A stretch of DNA of 64,000 nucleotides. It comes from Zygaena filipendulae (taxonomy: Eukaryota > Arthropoda > Insecta > Lepidoptera > Zygaenidae). A model generated the notes under the pieces. That model saw only the letters and a list, made by a program, of their open reading frames with translations. It made no database searches and had not been told where the DNA came from. Numbering within the stretch: position 1 is the first letter of the stretch; every line of letters begins with the position of its first letter. Position numbers and translations under genes: made by a program. Location: assembly GCA_907165275.2 (NCBI GenBank), contig OU015655.1:1376501-1440500 (forward strand), written 5' to 3'. Of this stretch, positions 32,960 to 43,309 are shown piece after piece.

Positions 32960-33310
32960 ATAATGTGCTCAAAACGCGAAAATCTAAAAACTTTAATAAC
33001 AGTTTATAAATGACGCAGTTCTGAGGTAACAAACATAGATAAAAATATTTAAGAATTAAGAACTTTCTTTTTTTGAAGTCGGTTCAAAACAATATCCATT
33101 ACCTTTTGAAAGAGCGTGGATTCTTTGTTGCTGAGCCCGTAAGGGCTTCGATAGTGTTTGCAGCTTTGCGGAAGCTCTGTTTTCTATCAGATCCGAGATT
33201 TGTCTTAACCCAGTGTACAGTGCTGAGGGGCTAATATTATAATTTAGATTTGTGAAGTCAATGTTTATCTGTGAAACAAAAATAAACAAGTTAATTTTGT
33301 TAAAATATAA

Positions 33311-33365
33311 AAACCGGCCAAGTGCGAGTCGGACTCGCGTTGCAAGGGTTACGTGCTTCACTGGT
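33311..33365. repeat. Dispersed 'AACCGGCCAAGTGCGAGTCG' repeat
   Basis: AACCGGCCAAGTGCGAGTCG followed by GACTCGCGTTGC, a sequence I remember as common in insect genomes. Also at 35,086-35,140 in copy B. Confidence 0.55.
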
Positions 33366-33426
33366 CGGACTTAGTTCCCACTGTGTAAGTTGCTGCTGCC
33401 TATTGAGCAATTGATGTTTTTGTTTA

Positions 33427-36400
33427 TTATTCCACTACCCATGTGCGAAAATCTGTAATCGGCTGCCAAATGTGCTCACACTGTATTGGGTATCTTAGGT
33501 TAAAAACATAGAAACTTTTAAAACATAGGTCTACAGCTTCCAGAATATTAAGACAGCATAACCAAACGTCATCTACAACGACGAATGCGCTATTAATGTT
33601 CGCCAAGTTCTCACCTATAGCAATAACTAGAGGCTGCACTCCAATACCAGGTGCTGACTTGTTTAAAGCTTCCTTTCTGAATTCCTGTAAATGAGCCTCG
33701 CCCTCGCTGCGAGTTTTGGCAACTAAAATGAAGCGGATGGCTGCGTCGATCCGCGAGGCTTTAGTTCGAACACCGGTTCTTCCCCCGACGAACGACAACG
33801 ACGACGACTCAGTATCTGAAAAATAGAATTAAATGTTAATTAATCAAGCGAATGTCCACTAAACACCAGACGCAAATACTTAAATAACTTTAGAAAAGTG
33901 CCTAAAAAATTTGAGGGTTGCCCTCAATTTCCCTAGGATCCCATCATCAGATCCTGACTTGGTGACAGTGGGATCACCTCGGGAGTATTATTCTTTCAAA
34001 TAAAAAAAAATCTAAATCAGTTTATAAATATTATGTAAATATAAATCTAATATATATAAATCACGTGTCACGTTATTTGTCCGCGATGGACTCCGAAACT
34101 ACTGAACGGATTTTGATAAAATTTTGCAACCATTTATAATATGGTCCAACTTAAAAGATAGGATAGTTTTTATCCCGGAATTCCCGCGGGAACTCCGAAA
34201 TTACCGCGGGTGAAATCGCGGGGGACAGCTAGTATTATGTAAATTACGCGGGACTTGAACGCGATGTTTTTTATTACCTTCTTTGCCTGACGTTTCGGCT
34301 GAGTTGCATCACGCCGTGGTCACAGGCTGACTAAAGCATTGCGGCGTCCATAGCGAGCCGCGCGAGCAGATTCTTCATCTACCCTCACTGGATGTTCTTT
34401 TTTATTAGGTGCACTTTTAAGATCCCTGCACACTACACTCACTCGGTTGCCAACGACATGGGATCCTATAATTCAAAAAAGAAAAAATCGTTGCGGCCGT
34501 CCGGAACCGGTGAATGCGGACCGAGTGAGTGTAGTGTGCAGGGACCTTAAAAGTGCATCTAATAAAAAAGAACATCCAGTGAGGGTAGATGAGGAATCTG
34601 CTCGCGCGGCTCGCTATCGACGCCGCAATGCTTCAGTCAGCCTGTGACCACGGCGTGATGCAACTCAGCCGAAACGTCAGGCAAAAAAGGTAATAAAAAA
34701 CATCGCATTCAAGTCCCGCGTAATTTACATAATATAATGTGCTCAAAACGCGAAAATCTAAAAACTTTAATAACAGTTTATAAATGACGCAGTTCTGAGG
34801 TAACAAACAAAAAGATAAAAATATATAACCAAATTAAGAACTTTCTTTTTTTGAAGTCGGTTCAAAACAATATCCATTACCTTTTGGAAGATCGTGGATT
34901 CTTTGTTGCTGAGCCCGTAAGGGCTTCGATAGTGTTTGCTTTGCGGAAGCTCTGTTTTCTATCAGGTCTGAGATTTGTCTTAACCCAGTGTACAGTGCTG
35001 AGGGGCTAATATTATAATTTAGATTTGTGAAGTCAATGTTTATCTGTGAAACAAAAATAAACAAGTTAATTTTGTTAAAATTTAAAAACCGGCCAAGTGC
35101 GAGTCGGACTCGCGTTGCAAGGGTTACGTGCTTCACTGGTCGGACTTAGTTCCCACTGTGTAAGTTGCTGCTGCCTATTGAGCAATTGATGTGATTGATG
35201 TGATGTGCAAGTTAAATAAAAGGTTGTAATTAAACCGACTTCCAAAAACACAAATCTAAAAAAGCTAAAAATAACAAAATACCGATTTAATCCAAAAGAC
35301 AAAAACATACGTAATATTATTGGTTTGTGCTACCACTGATCGGTTTGAATTCGGTGACAAGCCCGCTGGTGTCTGCCCACATGGGTTGTTCTGCTCACGG
35401 AGAGCTGGTTGCGGGAGTTGACTTAGCCCATCTACTCCCTCCATATTTGGCTTGTTACCGACTTCATACCGATCAGTGTTAGCACAAACCAATAATATTA
35501 CGTATGTTTTTGTCTTTTGGATTAAATCGGTATTTTGTTATTTTTAGCTTTTTATTTTTAGCTTTTTTAGATTTGTGTTTTTGGAAGTCAGTTTAAATTT
35601 TTTTGTTAAAAATTTGTTTATTTCTTGCTTTTTAGTGAGTCGGTTTGTAATTTATCTAAGTTACAATAGCCTACTGTCAACTGCTCATAACCTTTTACAA
35701 AATATTGCTTTTCCCGATGTAGGGACGTTAATTTTTGAGGAGTTCTGATGGTACAACACCATCAGTTCCACTTCACCATATACATTGTGACGAACATAAA
35801 TTATTTAGAAACCACATTAAAGTTAACGAATCGGAATTTGTGAAATACCTATTATTTAGTAGTTCCGATGACCATCTGCGGTCTTCATCATCAGTTCCAC
35901 TTCTTCAAATCTTACTTTCCAAAAGCAAATAAACGATTTACTATAAAAAATACCCAAATCGCCATAGGTGTGCCTATAAATTTTGAAGAGTTCCCTCGAT
36001 TTCTCCAAGATCCCACCATCAGATCCTGACTTGATGACAATGTGACCAATTCGGAAGTATCCCCTTTCAAACAAAAAAAACAATTTTCCAAATCGCTCTA
36101 ACTAGAACCCCTGAAATACGTATTATTGTTGAGTAGTTCTGATGAGCATCTGTGGTCTTCATCATCAGTTCCACTTCTTCAAATTTTGCTTTCCGAAAGC
36201 AAATGAACGATTTACTATAAAAAATACCCAAATCGCTATAGGTGTGCCTATAATTTTTGAAGAGTTCCCTCGATTTCTCCAAGATCCCATCATCAGATCC
36301 CGACTTGGTGGCAATGGGACCTAATTGGGAGTAAACCCTTTCAAACAAAAAAAGAATTTTCCAAATCGGTCCAACCGTCTTCGAGTAGTCGGTGAACATA

Positions 36401-38191
36401 CAATCGAACATAGAACCTCCTCCTTTTTGGAAGTCGGTTAAAAAAATAGATATAATATGATTCACAAATGTGCCAATCTCTTACCAGGTGTGGACCAACT
36501 CTCTCCAAACGAAGCAAAGGAAACTTTTTCAAGTACTGTGAAGTTGAAACAGTCATTAAGTACCGCTTGCGAAGTGACCGCGTGGCTTTCCAAGCTGTTT
36601 CTAGTATGGATGAAGATTCTACTCCCTGGTACTTGGCTATTGTGATAATGTCGCCGTTAATTTTCAGCTCCTCTGTGGAAAACGTTCAAGTATAAGTAAT
36701 AGTGAAGTTTATTTCATTATAAATTATATATATATACAAATTATATAGGTATTATTAATTATAATTATAAATATTTATTTCATAATATAAACACAACACA
36801 GATGTTTAGCATCTGTAAGCATCACCTTAATTAATATGGATATCATATGAGGTGCTCTATCAGCCCTCTTAGTTCACAGCCCTGTCATCACGCGGATCCA
36901 CACCTATAGCCACCACATCTACACTCGGTTCAGCGCGCATGTTAGGGCGAGCCATGTTCGGCCGAGCCACTCGTCCGGTGTGGATCCGCCCTATTGGATC
37001 TACGTACACATTTAAAATTGTATATGAACTATACTGTATACCTACCTTCTAAGTTTTGGTCCTGATCAAGTTTTTCGTCCTGTAATGGCCGCTGTGATAG
37101 TTTCCTTTTAAGGCCACGTCGCCCTGTACCAATTTCCTCTGAATCGTCAGATGTCTCTGCTGTAGTGACGGATGAGGTCTTCTTGTTTACTAACCCTCTG
37201 GTCTCTCGCCAAATAGCCTGCCTTTTGCCTAACATGAAATAAGAGTAAGCAATTGGATTCAATCATTCTATACAGACATTGGTAGGTACGTACCTACTCA
37301 TAATTGCACTGGATAGATTTTTTGAAGCTTTTTCATATGTTGCCACCCTCACATTTAACCTAGGTATTTATTATATATTTTTTTTAGTTCAGTTCAGTTC
37401 AGTAGGTAGTTTCGGAGTTTATCGCGAACATACATCGTGACACGAAATTTTTATATATAGGTAGGTACCTAAATAAGATTTTGTTTGACAGATTACCCCT
37501 AGAAAATGTGTCTTAGGTAACTGTTGGTACGGAATGTTGTTGGTTTCGGTGGTTTGATTATTGGAACTCGGCCTAACTTGATGTCTTATCACTTTTTTTA
37601 TCACACTTCAATTGATTTAAAAATTATTCATTTTTTATTGGTCAAAGTACAGCTATGGCATGGATTCAGTTTTTTTTTAATGTTTCATCATGTCTTTTAT
37701 TATATAGAACATAGAACGCATCAAAATAGGCATAAAATGTAAATATAATTTTGTGTAAGATATATTCCAACTTACCAAGAAATGCTTCGGCGTATTTCTC
37801 GAAACCCCACGCGTTCAACAGTTCGCTTAATTCGTGACACAAACTAGAAACAAAACAAATCTATCATATTTTTTTACAGTACCATGGAGCCGTTACAAAG
37901 TGGCGCGAACTTTTGCACTAACTAGGACGCGTAAAAAAGGCGAGGCGCCATCTTTTTTTAAAACTGTCTACTTTATTAAATATGTAGGTAGCACCTACCT
38001 ACCGACGTTTGGCACAACGTGTTTATGCTTCAATTCAATATTTGTTTGCAAAACAATGGTATATCAAGTAAATATCGTTTTTTCCTTTAGGGGGATGCGC
38101 TAACCTCCAAACGGGTTCGCAGTTTGATAATGCTCCACTATTACTGCACACATGAGTATTACAATTAAAATTAAGTACCTACTCACCTCAT
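33427..38191 (-). CDS. Six-exon gene for a 331-residue uncharacterised protein
   Basis: Exons (minus strand): 38,191-38,187; 37,843-37,776; 37,228-37,046; 36,672-36,485; 35,043-34,881; 33,815-33,427. All five introns are GT-AG with good sites (GTGAGT, GTAAGT, GTAGGT, GTAAGA, GTAATG; pyrimidine-rich acceptors). The lengths sum to 996 nt, exactly 332 codons with TAA, and every junction keeps frame, so the gene looks intact. Residues 1-24 (MSLCHELSELLNAWGFEKYA...) suggest a short helical, SAM-like start. About 25-85 is charged, with RRGLKRK as a possible nuclear signal. Then come SLRKRYL, YLKKFPLLRL and GPHLINIDFTNL. The C-terminal exon has PLVIAIGENL, FVVVDD, AVDLCFKSF and NLRYPIQCEHIWQ. That C-terminal pattern resembles, from memory, a multicopy family of unnamed animal proteins; no enzyme motif is visible. 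AATAAA overlaps the stop. It is nested in the giant transposon and could be its cargo or its own DNA-handling protein; function unknown. Confidence 0.8.
34046..34232 (+). mobile_element. Helitron in intron 5, copy B
   Basis: Same 187-bp element and same position as 32,085-32,271, so it inserted before the duplication. Confidence 0.9.
34234..34733 (+). mobile_element. Penelope-like fragment, copy B, with deletion
   Basis: Same inverted arms as copy A, but the centre is reduced to TTGCCAACGACATGGGATCC plus about 45 bp. The deletion joins CTCGGT to GGTTGCC. The 66-codon plus frame here reads the right arm. Confidence 0.75.
35231..35595. mobile_element. Foldback element with ACCGACTTCC ends
   Basis: ACCGACTTCCAAAAACACAA at the left and TTGTGTTTTTGGAAGTCAGT at the right, complementary for over 100 bp (TAATATTATTGGTTTGTGCT / AGCACAAACCAATAATATTA). 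The centre reads 'ggttgttctgctcacggagagctgg'. A partial sibling is at 47,970-48,280. Lies in intron 4 of the gene. Confidence 0.8.
35700..36442 (-). mobile_element. Dispersed ACCGACTTCC repeat in intron 4
   Basis: On the minus strand starts AACCGACTTCCAAAAAGGAG at 36,442. Contains two successive copies of a module with 'tcatcagttccacttcttcaaa', 'aaaatacccaaatcg' and 'ttccctcgatttctcc'. The inverted relative is 47,146-47,890. The frames of 60-132 codons on both strands are readings of this repeat. Confidence 0.7.
37380..37402. repeat. (TTCAG)n microsatellite in intron 2
   Basis: Four TTCAG units between exons 2 and 3 of the minus-strand gene, followed by a Helitron-like 'tagtttcggagtttatcgcg'. 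Confidence 0.7.
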
Positions 38192-38211
38192 GATGCCGTC
38201 ATAGGTTTCAT
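38188..38211 (-). promoter_or_regulatory. Short upstream ORF overlapping the start codon
   Basis: In the leader, ATG at 38,211 opens MKPMTAS and stops at TGA, which overlaps the main start as ATGA. If the leader is transcribed this far, the uORF could limit or couple initiation of the 331-residue protein. The leader limit and the promoter are not identified. Confidence 0.4.
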
Positions 38212-39250
38212 TCAGGACACAAACACTCTATTTACCGGGAAAATATCACAGCATCTAATTTTTAGACGTAAGCAGCGCACTCGACGTTAGGCAATGTGAT
38301 GTACAAGTATTAGCACGAAAGTGACTAGTGAGCGAAATGTGGAAGGGATAGCTGCGCATGGGTACAGTCGCGCACCTAATATAATAATTATAAGTTTACA
38401 GTCCCTACAGTATGGACTAACTCTGAAATGTCCTAGTCCCCACAGTTGGCACTAACTCAATGGCGGTTTTCTTATTTTTTTACGGCGTTCCATATTGGTT
38501 GACAGTACTGTAAAAGTTTTATTGGCTGGTCACAATACAAAATATGTATTTTTTTCCCAATCCATATTCCATAACGCACATACTGGCCAGAATTAAAAAA
38601 GTTAAGGTAGTGCGGGCGAAATTCACCCGCGATTTTGACAATCAGTCTCTGTAGTCTGTGTTCGGTTAGTGAGCGGCTCGCGCCGTCTCGCATAAATATG
38701 TCGAAATATAAGTAATCGGTTAGTGTTTATATCAAGTGTTATATATCAAATCATGGACTAATTATTGGCCCATGATCAAATTGATGGAAATTAAATAAGG
38801 TTTTTAGTTTTAATATTTAATTTAGCCGCATGACAAAATTTTCAGTAAAAAAAGTCAGTACCTTTTAATGACGCAATAATTTGTTTACGGCTGTCAAACA
38901 AAAAACAAATGAAATACTTTATTTGTTTTCTAATATTCATTTGTTCAAAACTATGTGAAAAATCAATTGTTTTGTAGCAAATTTACTCATGATATAATTT
39001 TAAATAAATTATATTGGTGTTAAATCTTCTAAATAACCTACATTTTTGTTTTTGTTTAACCACGGTAACGCTAGGTATGGCTGTTTCACGGCTAGCCGGC
39101 ACGTATTTTGTCAATAAATGTTTGTTGTGAAGTCATTATTAGTTTTTTGATGGTGTAATTACATAAAATCGACGCCTATACTGGCCAGTTACATCTTAGT
39201 GTATGTGAAATGTGTATGTGGCTATAAATTTAGTGTAAACCAGTGACGGA
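38212..39250. other. Region upstream of the six-exon gene
   Basis: 38,260-38,480 is less AT-rich and may hold the promoter, but no TATA box or initiator could be fixed. ATTGGCCCATG and other short words show no known element. The 73-codon minus frame at 38,472-38,693 is not linked by a splice site. Confidence 0.35.
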
Positions 39251-39251
39251 T

Positions 39252-39273
39252 ATGAAAAAGGACCTCATCTTTG
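39252..39273 (+). CDS. Weak candidate first exon
   Basis: ATG AAA AAG GAC CTC ATC TTT G followed by GTAAGTAGG, a consensus donor. GGCTATAAATTTAG lies just upstream at 39,220. No in-phase second exon was found on the plus strand, so this may be chance. Confidence 0.2.
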
Positions 39274-39279
39274 GTAAGT

Positions 39280-40249
39280 AGGTAAATAAAATATATTCAA
39301 AATCACACTTTATTTCTTACTTTAAGTTTTTATTTTTTATTTATCGTCATTAAACTACCTACACATAGACATATAAAACATAATATAAATTTGTTCGGAG
39401 AGTGGGTGTATAAATTTGTTTGGTAGTTCCGAGGGTCACGGTGCGCGGACCAATGAGGGTGGCGCTTTCCATGGGTTAATTAATTTAACCAAGTAATTTT
39501 AGAATATATTTAAATAAATAGTAAGTCTATCACTGAGCGTAATGTGGAGGATATAAGCTACTGTCGCGCGCGCAAACAATGCACGTCATACACCATTTTT
39601 GTGCATGTCTTTTCAAAATATTATTTTTTTTAGATATATTCACTATCTACTAAAAATAGACTAATAAAAAACCCAACAATAACAAAGAACCTCAAACTTA
39701 ATAAAACCAATAATAATGAACGGCAATAACAATACACTTTAGACCATGACTGTACAGTCAGAAGTCCGTGGAGCGTCGTATCGGGGCGGGGGACGGAATA
39801 CGACGAGCTTGCCAACCGGCGCTACGCACGCACACCCCTCGTCCCTCTAGCCCCCCTGTGAATCCTATTTTTTGACTTCTGCGCATTGATTTTGCGCAAT
39901 AACGGTCAGCGCTAGAGTGTTGTTCGCTGTTCCTTCCGCGCCGGCGCGCGGCGGTCAATGGTACCTACTCTCAGCGCGTGGCGTCGCGCGTCGGTTGTCC
40001 ACCAATCACAGCGCGGCATGACAAAATCACCGCCGCTCTTGCGAGCCAGATCCGGAAGTTCCTATATACCTACCTACGTACCTACTACACCGTGGTAGTT
40101 GGTACTACTGCGTAAATCATGTCCGTGTCTGCTATGTCGTGAGCTTTGATTCGCGGCCGGCGGCAAAGAACCATTAATTGGACGCAATATTTCGTACTTA
40201 TTTTCATCATCGTTACTTTGGACTATAGAGTATAGACTAAGTATATATA
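39280..40249. other. Unassigned, with GC-rich 39,740-40,060
   Basis: The GC-rich part (CGCGCGC, GCCGGCGCGCGG) resembles a promoter or CpG-rich patch. The short minus frames across it have no family signal. Confidence 0.35.
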
Positions 40250-40609
40250 ATTAACAAAAAGTTCCTCTAATTCTAAACCAAATGATTGCACACTTTTGTG
40301 CCCCTGCGTTGCTCGTTGCAACTGTGCCTGGATTGCGACATCTGATTTTCTCGGGATAAGATATTTTTTCATATCCCCAACCAGGCAATAAACTGAACAA
40401 TACTTGGACTAAGAGGTTAAACGAAGTTTTGCACTGGCTTAAAGTCGCGTTTTTCAAGCAAATTCAATTAATAGAGGTTTAGATGCAATATTAATCATAG
40501 AATCGTATAACTTGATCCCATTGATTAATTGTTTTGTAATATTCTCTACTCCTGTCATAATGGGAAATAAGACAAGAGCCGTTTTTAAATCAAAATTATC
40601 GGTAGCCAT
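40250..40609 (-). pseudogene. LTR-retrotransposon gag remnant
   Basis: The minus-strand translation from ATG at 40,609 reads MATDNFDLKTALVLFPIMTG near the start. The second part includes DMKKYLIPRKSDVAIQAQLQ, then RATQGHKSVQSFGLELEELF. This resembles the N-terminal to central gag region of insect LTR retrotransposons (from memory). At least three in-frame stops (TGA, TAA, TAG) lie between the two parts and homology ends at about 40,250, so it cannot make the protein. No LTR, pol or primer site seen nearby. Confidence 0.65.
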
Positions 40610-40779
40610 TTTACTTTCTATCGACTCACTGCAATGTACCTACCTAGGTACCTACTAACTAGCCTACTAAGGAATTAATTTTTCTATATAAACTATGAAT
40701 ATCGTCCACTAGTCGATTAATTAGTAAGGTATCACTAACATTTAATTCTGATCTTGTTATCTTAGATTGGATACTTACC

Positions 40780-40917
40780 TAGTAAATAGTAATAAACTTA
40801 GACTATCACTGGCAGATAGCTGATGTTATAAAGAGTAACTTAGTGCTTTACTTTTTGTCTCGGAATTCCCGCGGGAACTCCGGAATTGACGCGGGTGAGG
40901 CCGCGGGGCACAGTTAG
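40780..40917 (+). mobile_element. Helitron 3' part with TTAG end
   Basis: 'tcactggcagatagctgatgttat' in parts, CGGAATTCCCGCGGGAACTCC region, then GCCGCGGGGCACAGTTAG. The 5' end is lost. Confidence 0.75.
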
Positions 40918-41020
40918 TACTATACTATAAAGATATTATGCCCTATCTTTGGGACAAAAATGACGAAATTTTCCTGAAGAAAAATGAGGGCTTTCAAGTG
41001 TTAGTGAGTTTATATAAAAA

Positions 41021-41270
41021 CTAGCTGACCCCCGCGGTTTCACCCGCGGTGGTTTCGGAGTTCTCGTGGGAGTTCCGGGATGAAGGGTGTGTCACTGTGT
41101 CACTCAGGATTACTTTAGTTTCTTATAAGTGAAAGAATTTTCAAAATCGGTGCAGTAGATTCAGATATTACAAACTCCGGAGTTTCCGCGGGAATTCCGG
41201 GATGGGACAAAAGTACCCTATGTCACTCAGGACCACTGTAGCTTCTTTTTAGTGAAAGAATTTTTGGCCG
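41021..41270 (-). mobile_element. Helitron, minus strand, with duplicated box
   Basis: CTAGCTGACCCCCGCGG at 41,021. A second GGAGTTTCCGCGGGAATTCC box at 41,180 shows two bodies fused, as at 11,028. Confidence 0.75.
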
Positions 41271-41279
41271 CAAAGGACA

Positions 41280-43305
41280 ATTTTTTGGATACTACAATAT
41301 ACAATACTGAAGCCATCCTCGTATTCCTTCGACTCCGTCGCGCCGCGCTTCATTCAGTAACTAAAAGTTAGGATAGTAGGTATGATCAGAAGCTTCAAAT
41401 TTGCTTCTGAATGACTTAGGAGACAAAATTAGCCAAGTGTAATAGCTACCGACTTAGGTAGGTACCTACATGGTACCTACCTACTACGCTGCTGAAGGTA
41501 CTTAATCGTGGATTCTACTCTTTTATTATAGTAGGTACTAGGGAGGTAGGTACCTACTTACCTATCTATATATTATAATATAGATGTGAAATGAAATTTT
41601 AAATAAATTTGCTACAAAACTATTGATTTTTCGTAAAGTTTTGAACAAATGAATACCTACCTACCTCAATCATTGATTTACTACTCAATGACCTCAATGA
41701 ATACCTACTACCTATTAGAAAAGAAATTGAACAGTATACAAATTAGTTATTTCATTTGTTTTTTTTATCAGTCGTCATTGCAAATTAAGGCGCATGGAGT
41801 CGTGAAACGATCATTTTTGAGGCCCTAAAGCTCATAAATTAGCCTACTGACGATTCCAGAATTAACATATATTAAAGATTGATATATGAACTTCAATCTG
41901 AGCATTTAAATAAATTGTAGTCTACAAAATACTATTCAAAAAAAAACATTGAAATGAAGCTGTTTTCAACTTGAAATACGCTACTGCTTCTAAACTACAA
42001 GTGATAATTTCACGATTCTTTCAGGAAAAGATTGCTAACTTGTTTAACTTAAAACTGAGCATTTATCGTTCCAAAATAATACATAGTTTTGACGAAATGT
42101 TTTTTATACCACATTCACTACAAATGGTCACGAGCGGGTCCGTGCGCGGGCGACGGGAGTCAGTCTGGCGCTGGCATTCAAACGGGTAGGCTGTGCGTCG
42201 CGCTGTCGCAATCCGCTTGGTTACGCCAAATTAATTTTGTGAGCAAAATAAGGTAGCGACATCAAAAATGCCACGAAAAAAAAAGCTGCAAAAAGTTGGG
42301 CAACTGGACTTCACTGAATTTTAATTATTGGTTCATTGTATTTTTTTGTAACAAAAGGCAATTTTATAAACACATTTTTGTTTTATTACTTTCTTTTACT
42401 AAATTAATCAATAAATTAATAAAAATAAAAATATACAGCTACAGCATTTTAGATATCGGAAAATATACAGCAATTTTCTATCTGCATACAAATCGAAGAA
42501 TGCTGTAAGTAGTAAAACCTGTTTCCTTGTAACTTTAGTGAAAATATTTTAATTGCAACTAACATTAAGGTGGGTCTAAAGGTCTAGTTTTCATACAAAC
42601 TGCCGTAGCTATATTAAAGGCATTCCGCCTGTTTTTATTTATTAGACTTCATTTAATAAAATACTACTACTTGTTACGATAACGCACAGCCCAAAATCTT
42701 TGCATATTATAGTGAAGAAATAACATAATTACAATCATTTCAAAATGAATTAAATTTCGGTCGAACCTTTGCTTGTGTGAGAGAACGAATACACTTATAA
42801 GTGTACGAAAATGGCGGCCCGGTCTATAAACAGCTGTAGTTAGGCTGTAGACTGACAAGTCCCCCGAATGCAGTAGTTTGTAGTGAATTCCAAAAGGATC
42901 ACAAGGTGGCGCGGCGTTGTGCCGTGAGTTTTGACAATTTTGCCTACCAAGATAATTTAGAATTGTATTTGAAAATATACCTATTACTGATGTAGTAGGT
43001 ACCTATTAGTAGCCGAAGCGAATACAAATAACTTGTGGAAAGTTGGAAAAGACGTTTTGGTTCTGCGTCACGTACGATGAGGTATAACGTAACTTACGGG
43101 TAAAAGTATTTTATATTTTTGTGTTGAATAAATTCTTGCTATCTCTTTCTTGTTTTCACGATGAGTAAAAGAGAGAGACCATATTTTCGAAAGGTTGTAT
43201 CTCGGCGGGGTGATAAAATTCAGCGTTTATCTCCAAATTCTCCGATGCAATGAAAATAATATTTTTATTGTGTCTTATGTGACCACGTGATGCAACGTGT
43301 GTTCC
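41280..43305. other. Unassigned DNA with TACCTAC words
   Basis: GTAGGTACCTAC-type words are frequent at 41,455-41,700. An acceptor-like ATTCTTTCAG at 42,026 opens a 38-codon frame, but it is not in phase with any donor seen. 43,190-43,305 shows early, diverged satellite-like sequence. Confidence 0.35.
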
Positions 43306-43309
43306 GAGA

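Larger units (their letters stand above)
31603..33268 (-). pseudogene. Duplicated exons 5-6 with a different C-terminus
   Basis: Exon 5A (33,268-33,103) is 166 nt with an acceptor CACAG, a donor GTAATG and the same reading frame as exon 5 of the main gene, plus one extra leucine codon. Exon 6A (31,853-31,603) starts at the same TTTTTCAG acceptor and follows exon 6 for about 43 codons as far as EAHLQ. It then switches to an unrelated 37-codon tail ending at 31,603. So it lacks the conserved C-terminal half. It may be an alternative 3' end of the gene upstream or simply a broken copy; splicing in frame is possible from exon 4. AATAAA follows the stop. Confidence 0.6.
31721..33417. repeat. Tandem segmental duplication, copy A
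   Basis: Matches 33,683-35,192 from TCCTGTAAATGAGCCTCG to 'gagcaattgatgt', including exons, a Helitron and a Penelope-like fragment in the same places. The offset is 1,962 bp on the left and 1,775 bp on the right because copy B lost 187 bp. Confidence 0.9.
33683..35192. repeat. Tandem segmental duplication, copy B
   Basis: Partner of 31,721-33,417. It holds the first part of exon 6 and all of exon 5 of the intact gene. The Penelope-like part has a 187-bp deletion at 34,446 with GGT microhomology. Confidence 0.9.

Noticed and set aside
42026..42189. Exon after the acceptor-like ATTCTTTCAG
   Set aside because: The open frame of 38 codons does not match the phase of the only candidate donor upstream and shows no family pattern.
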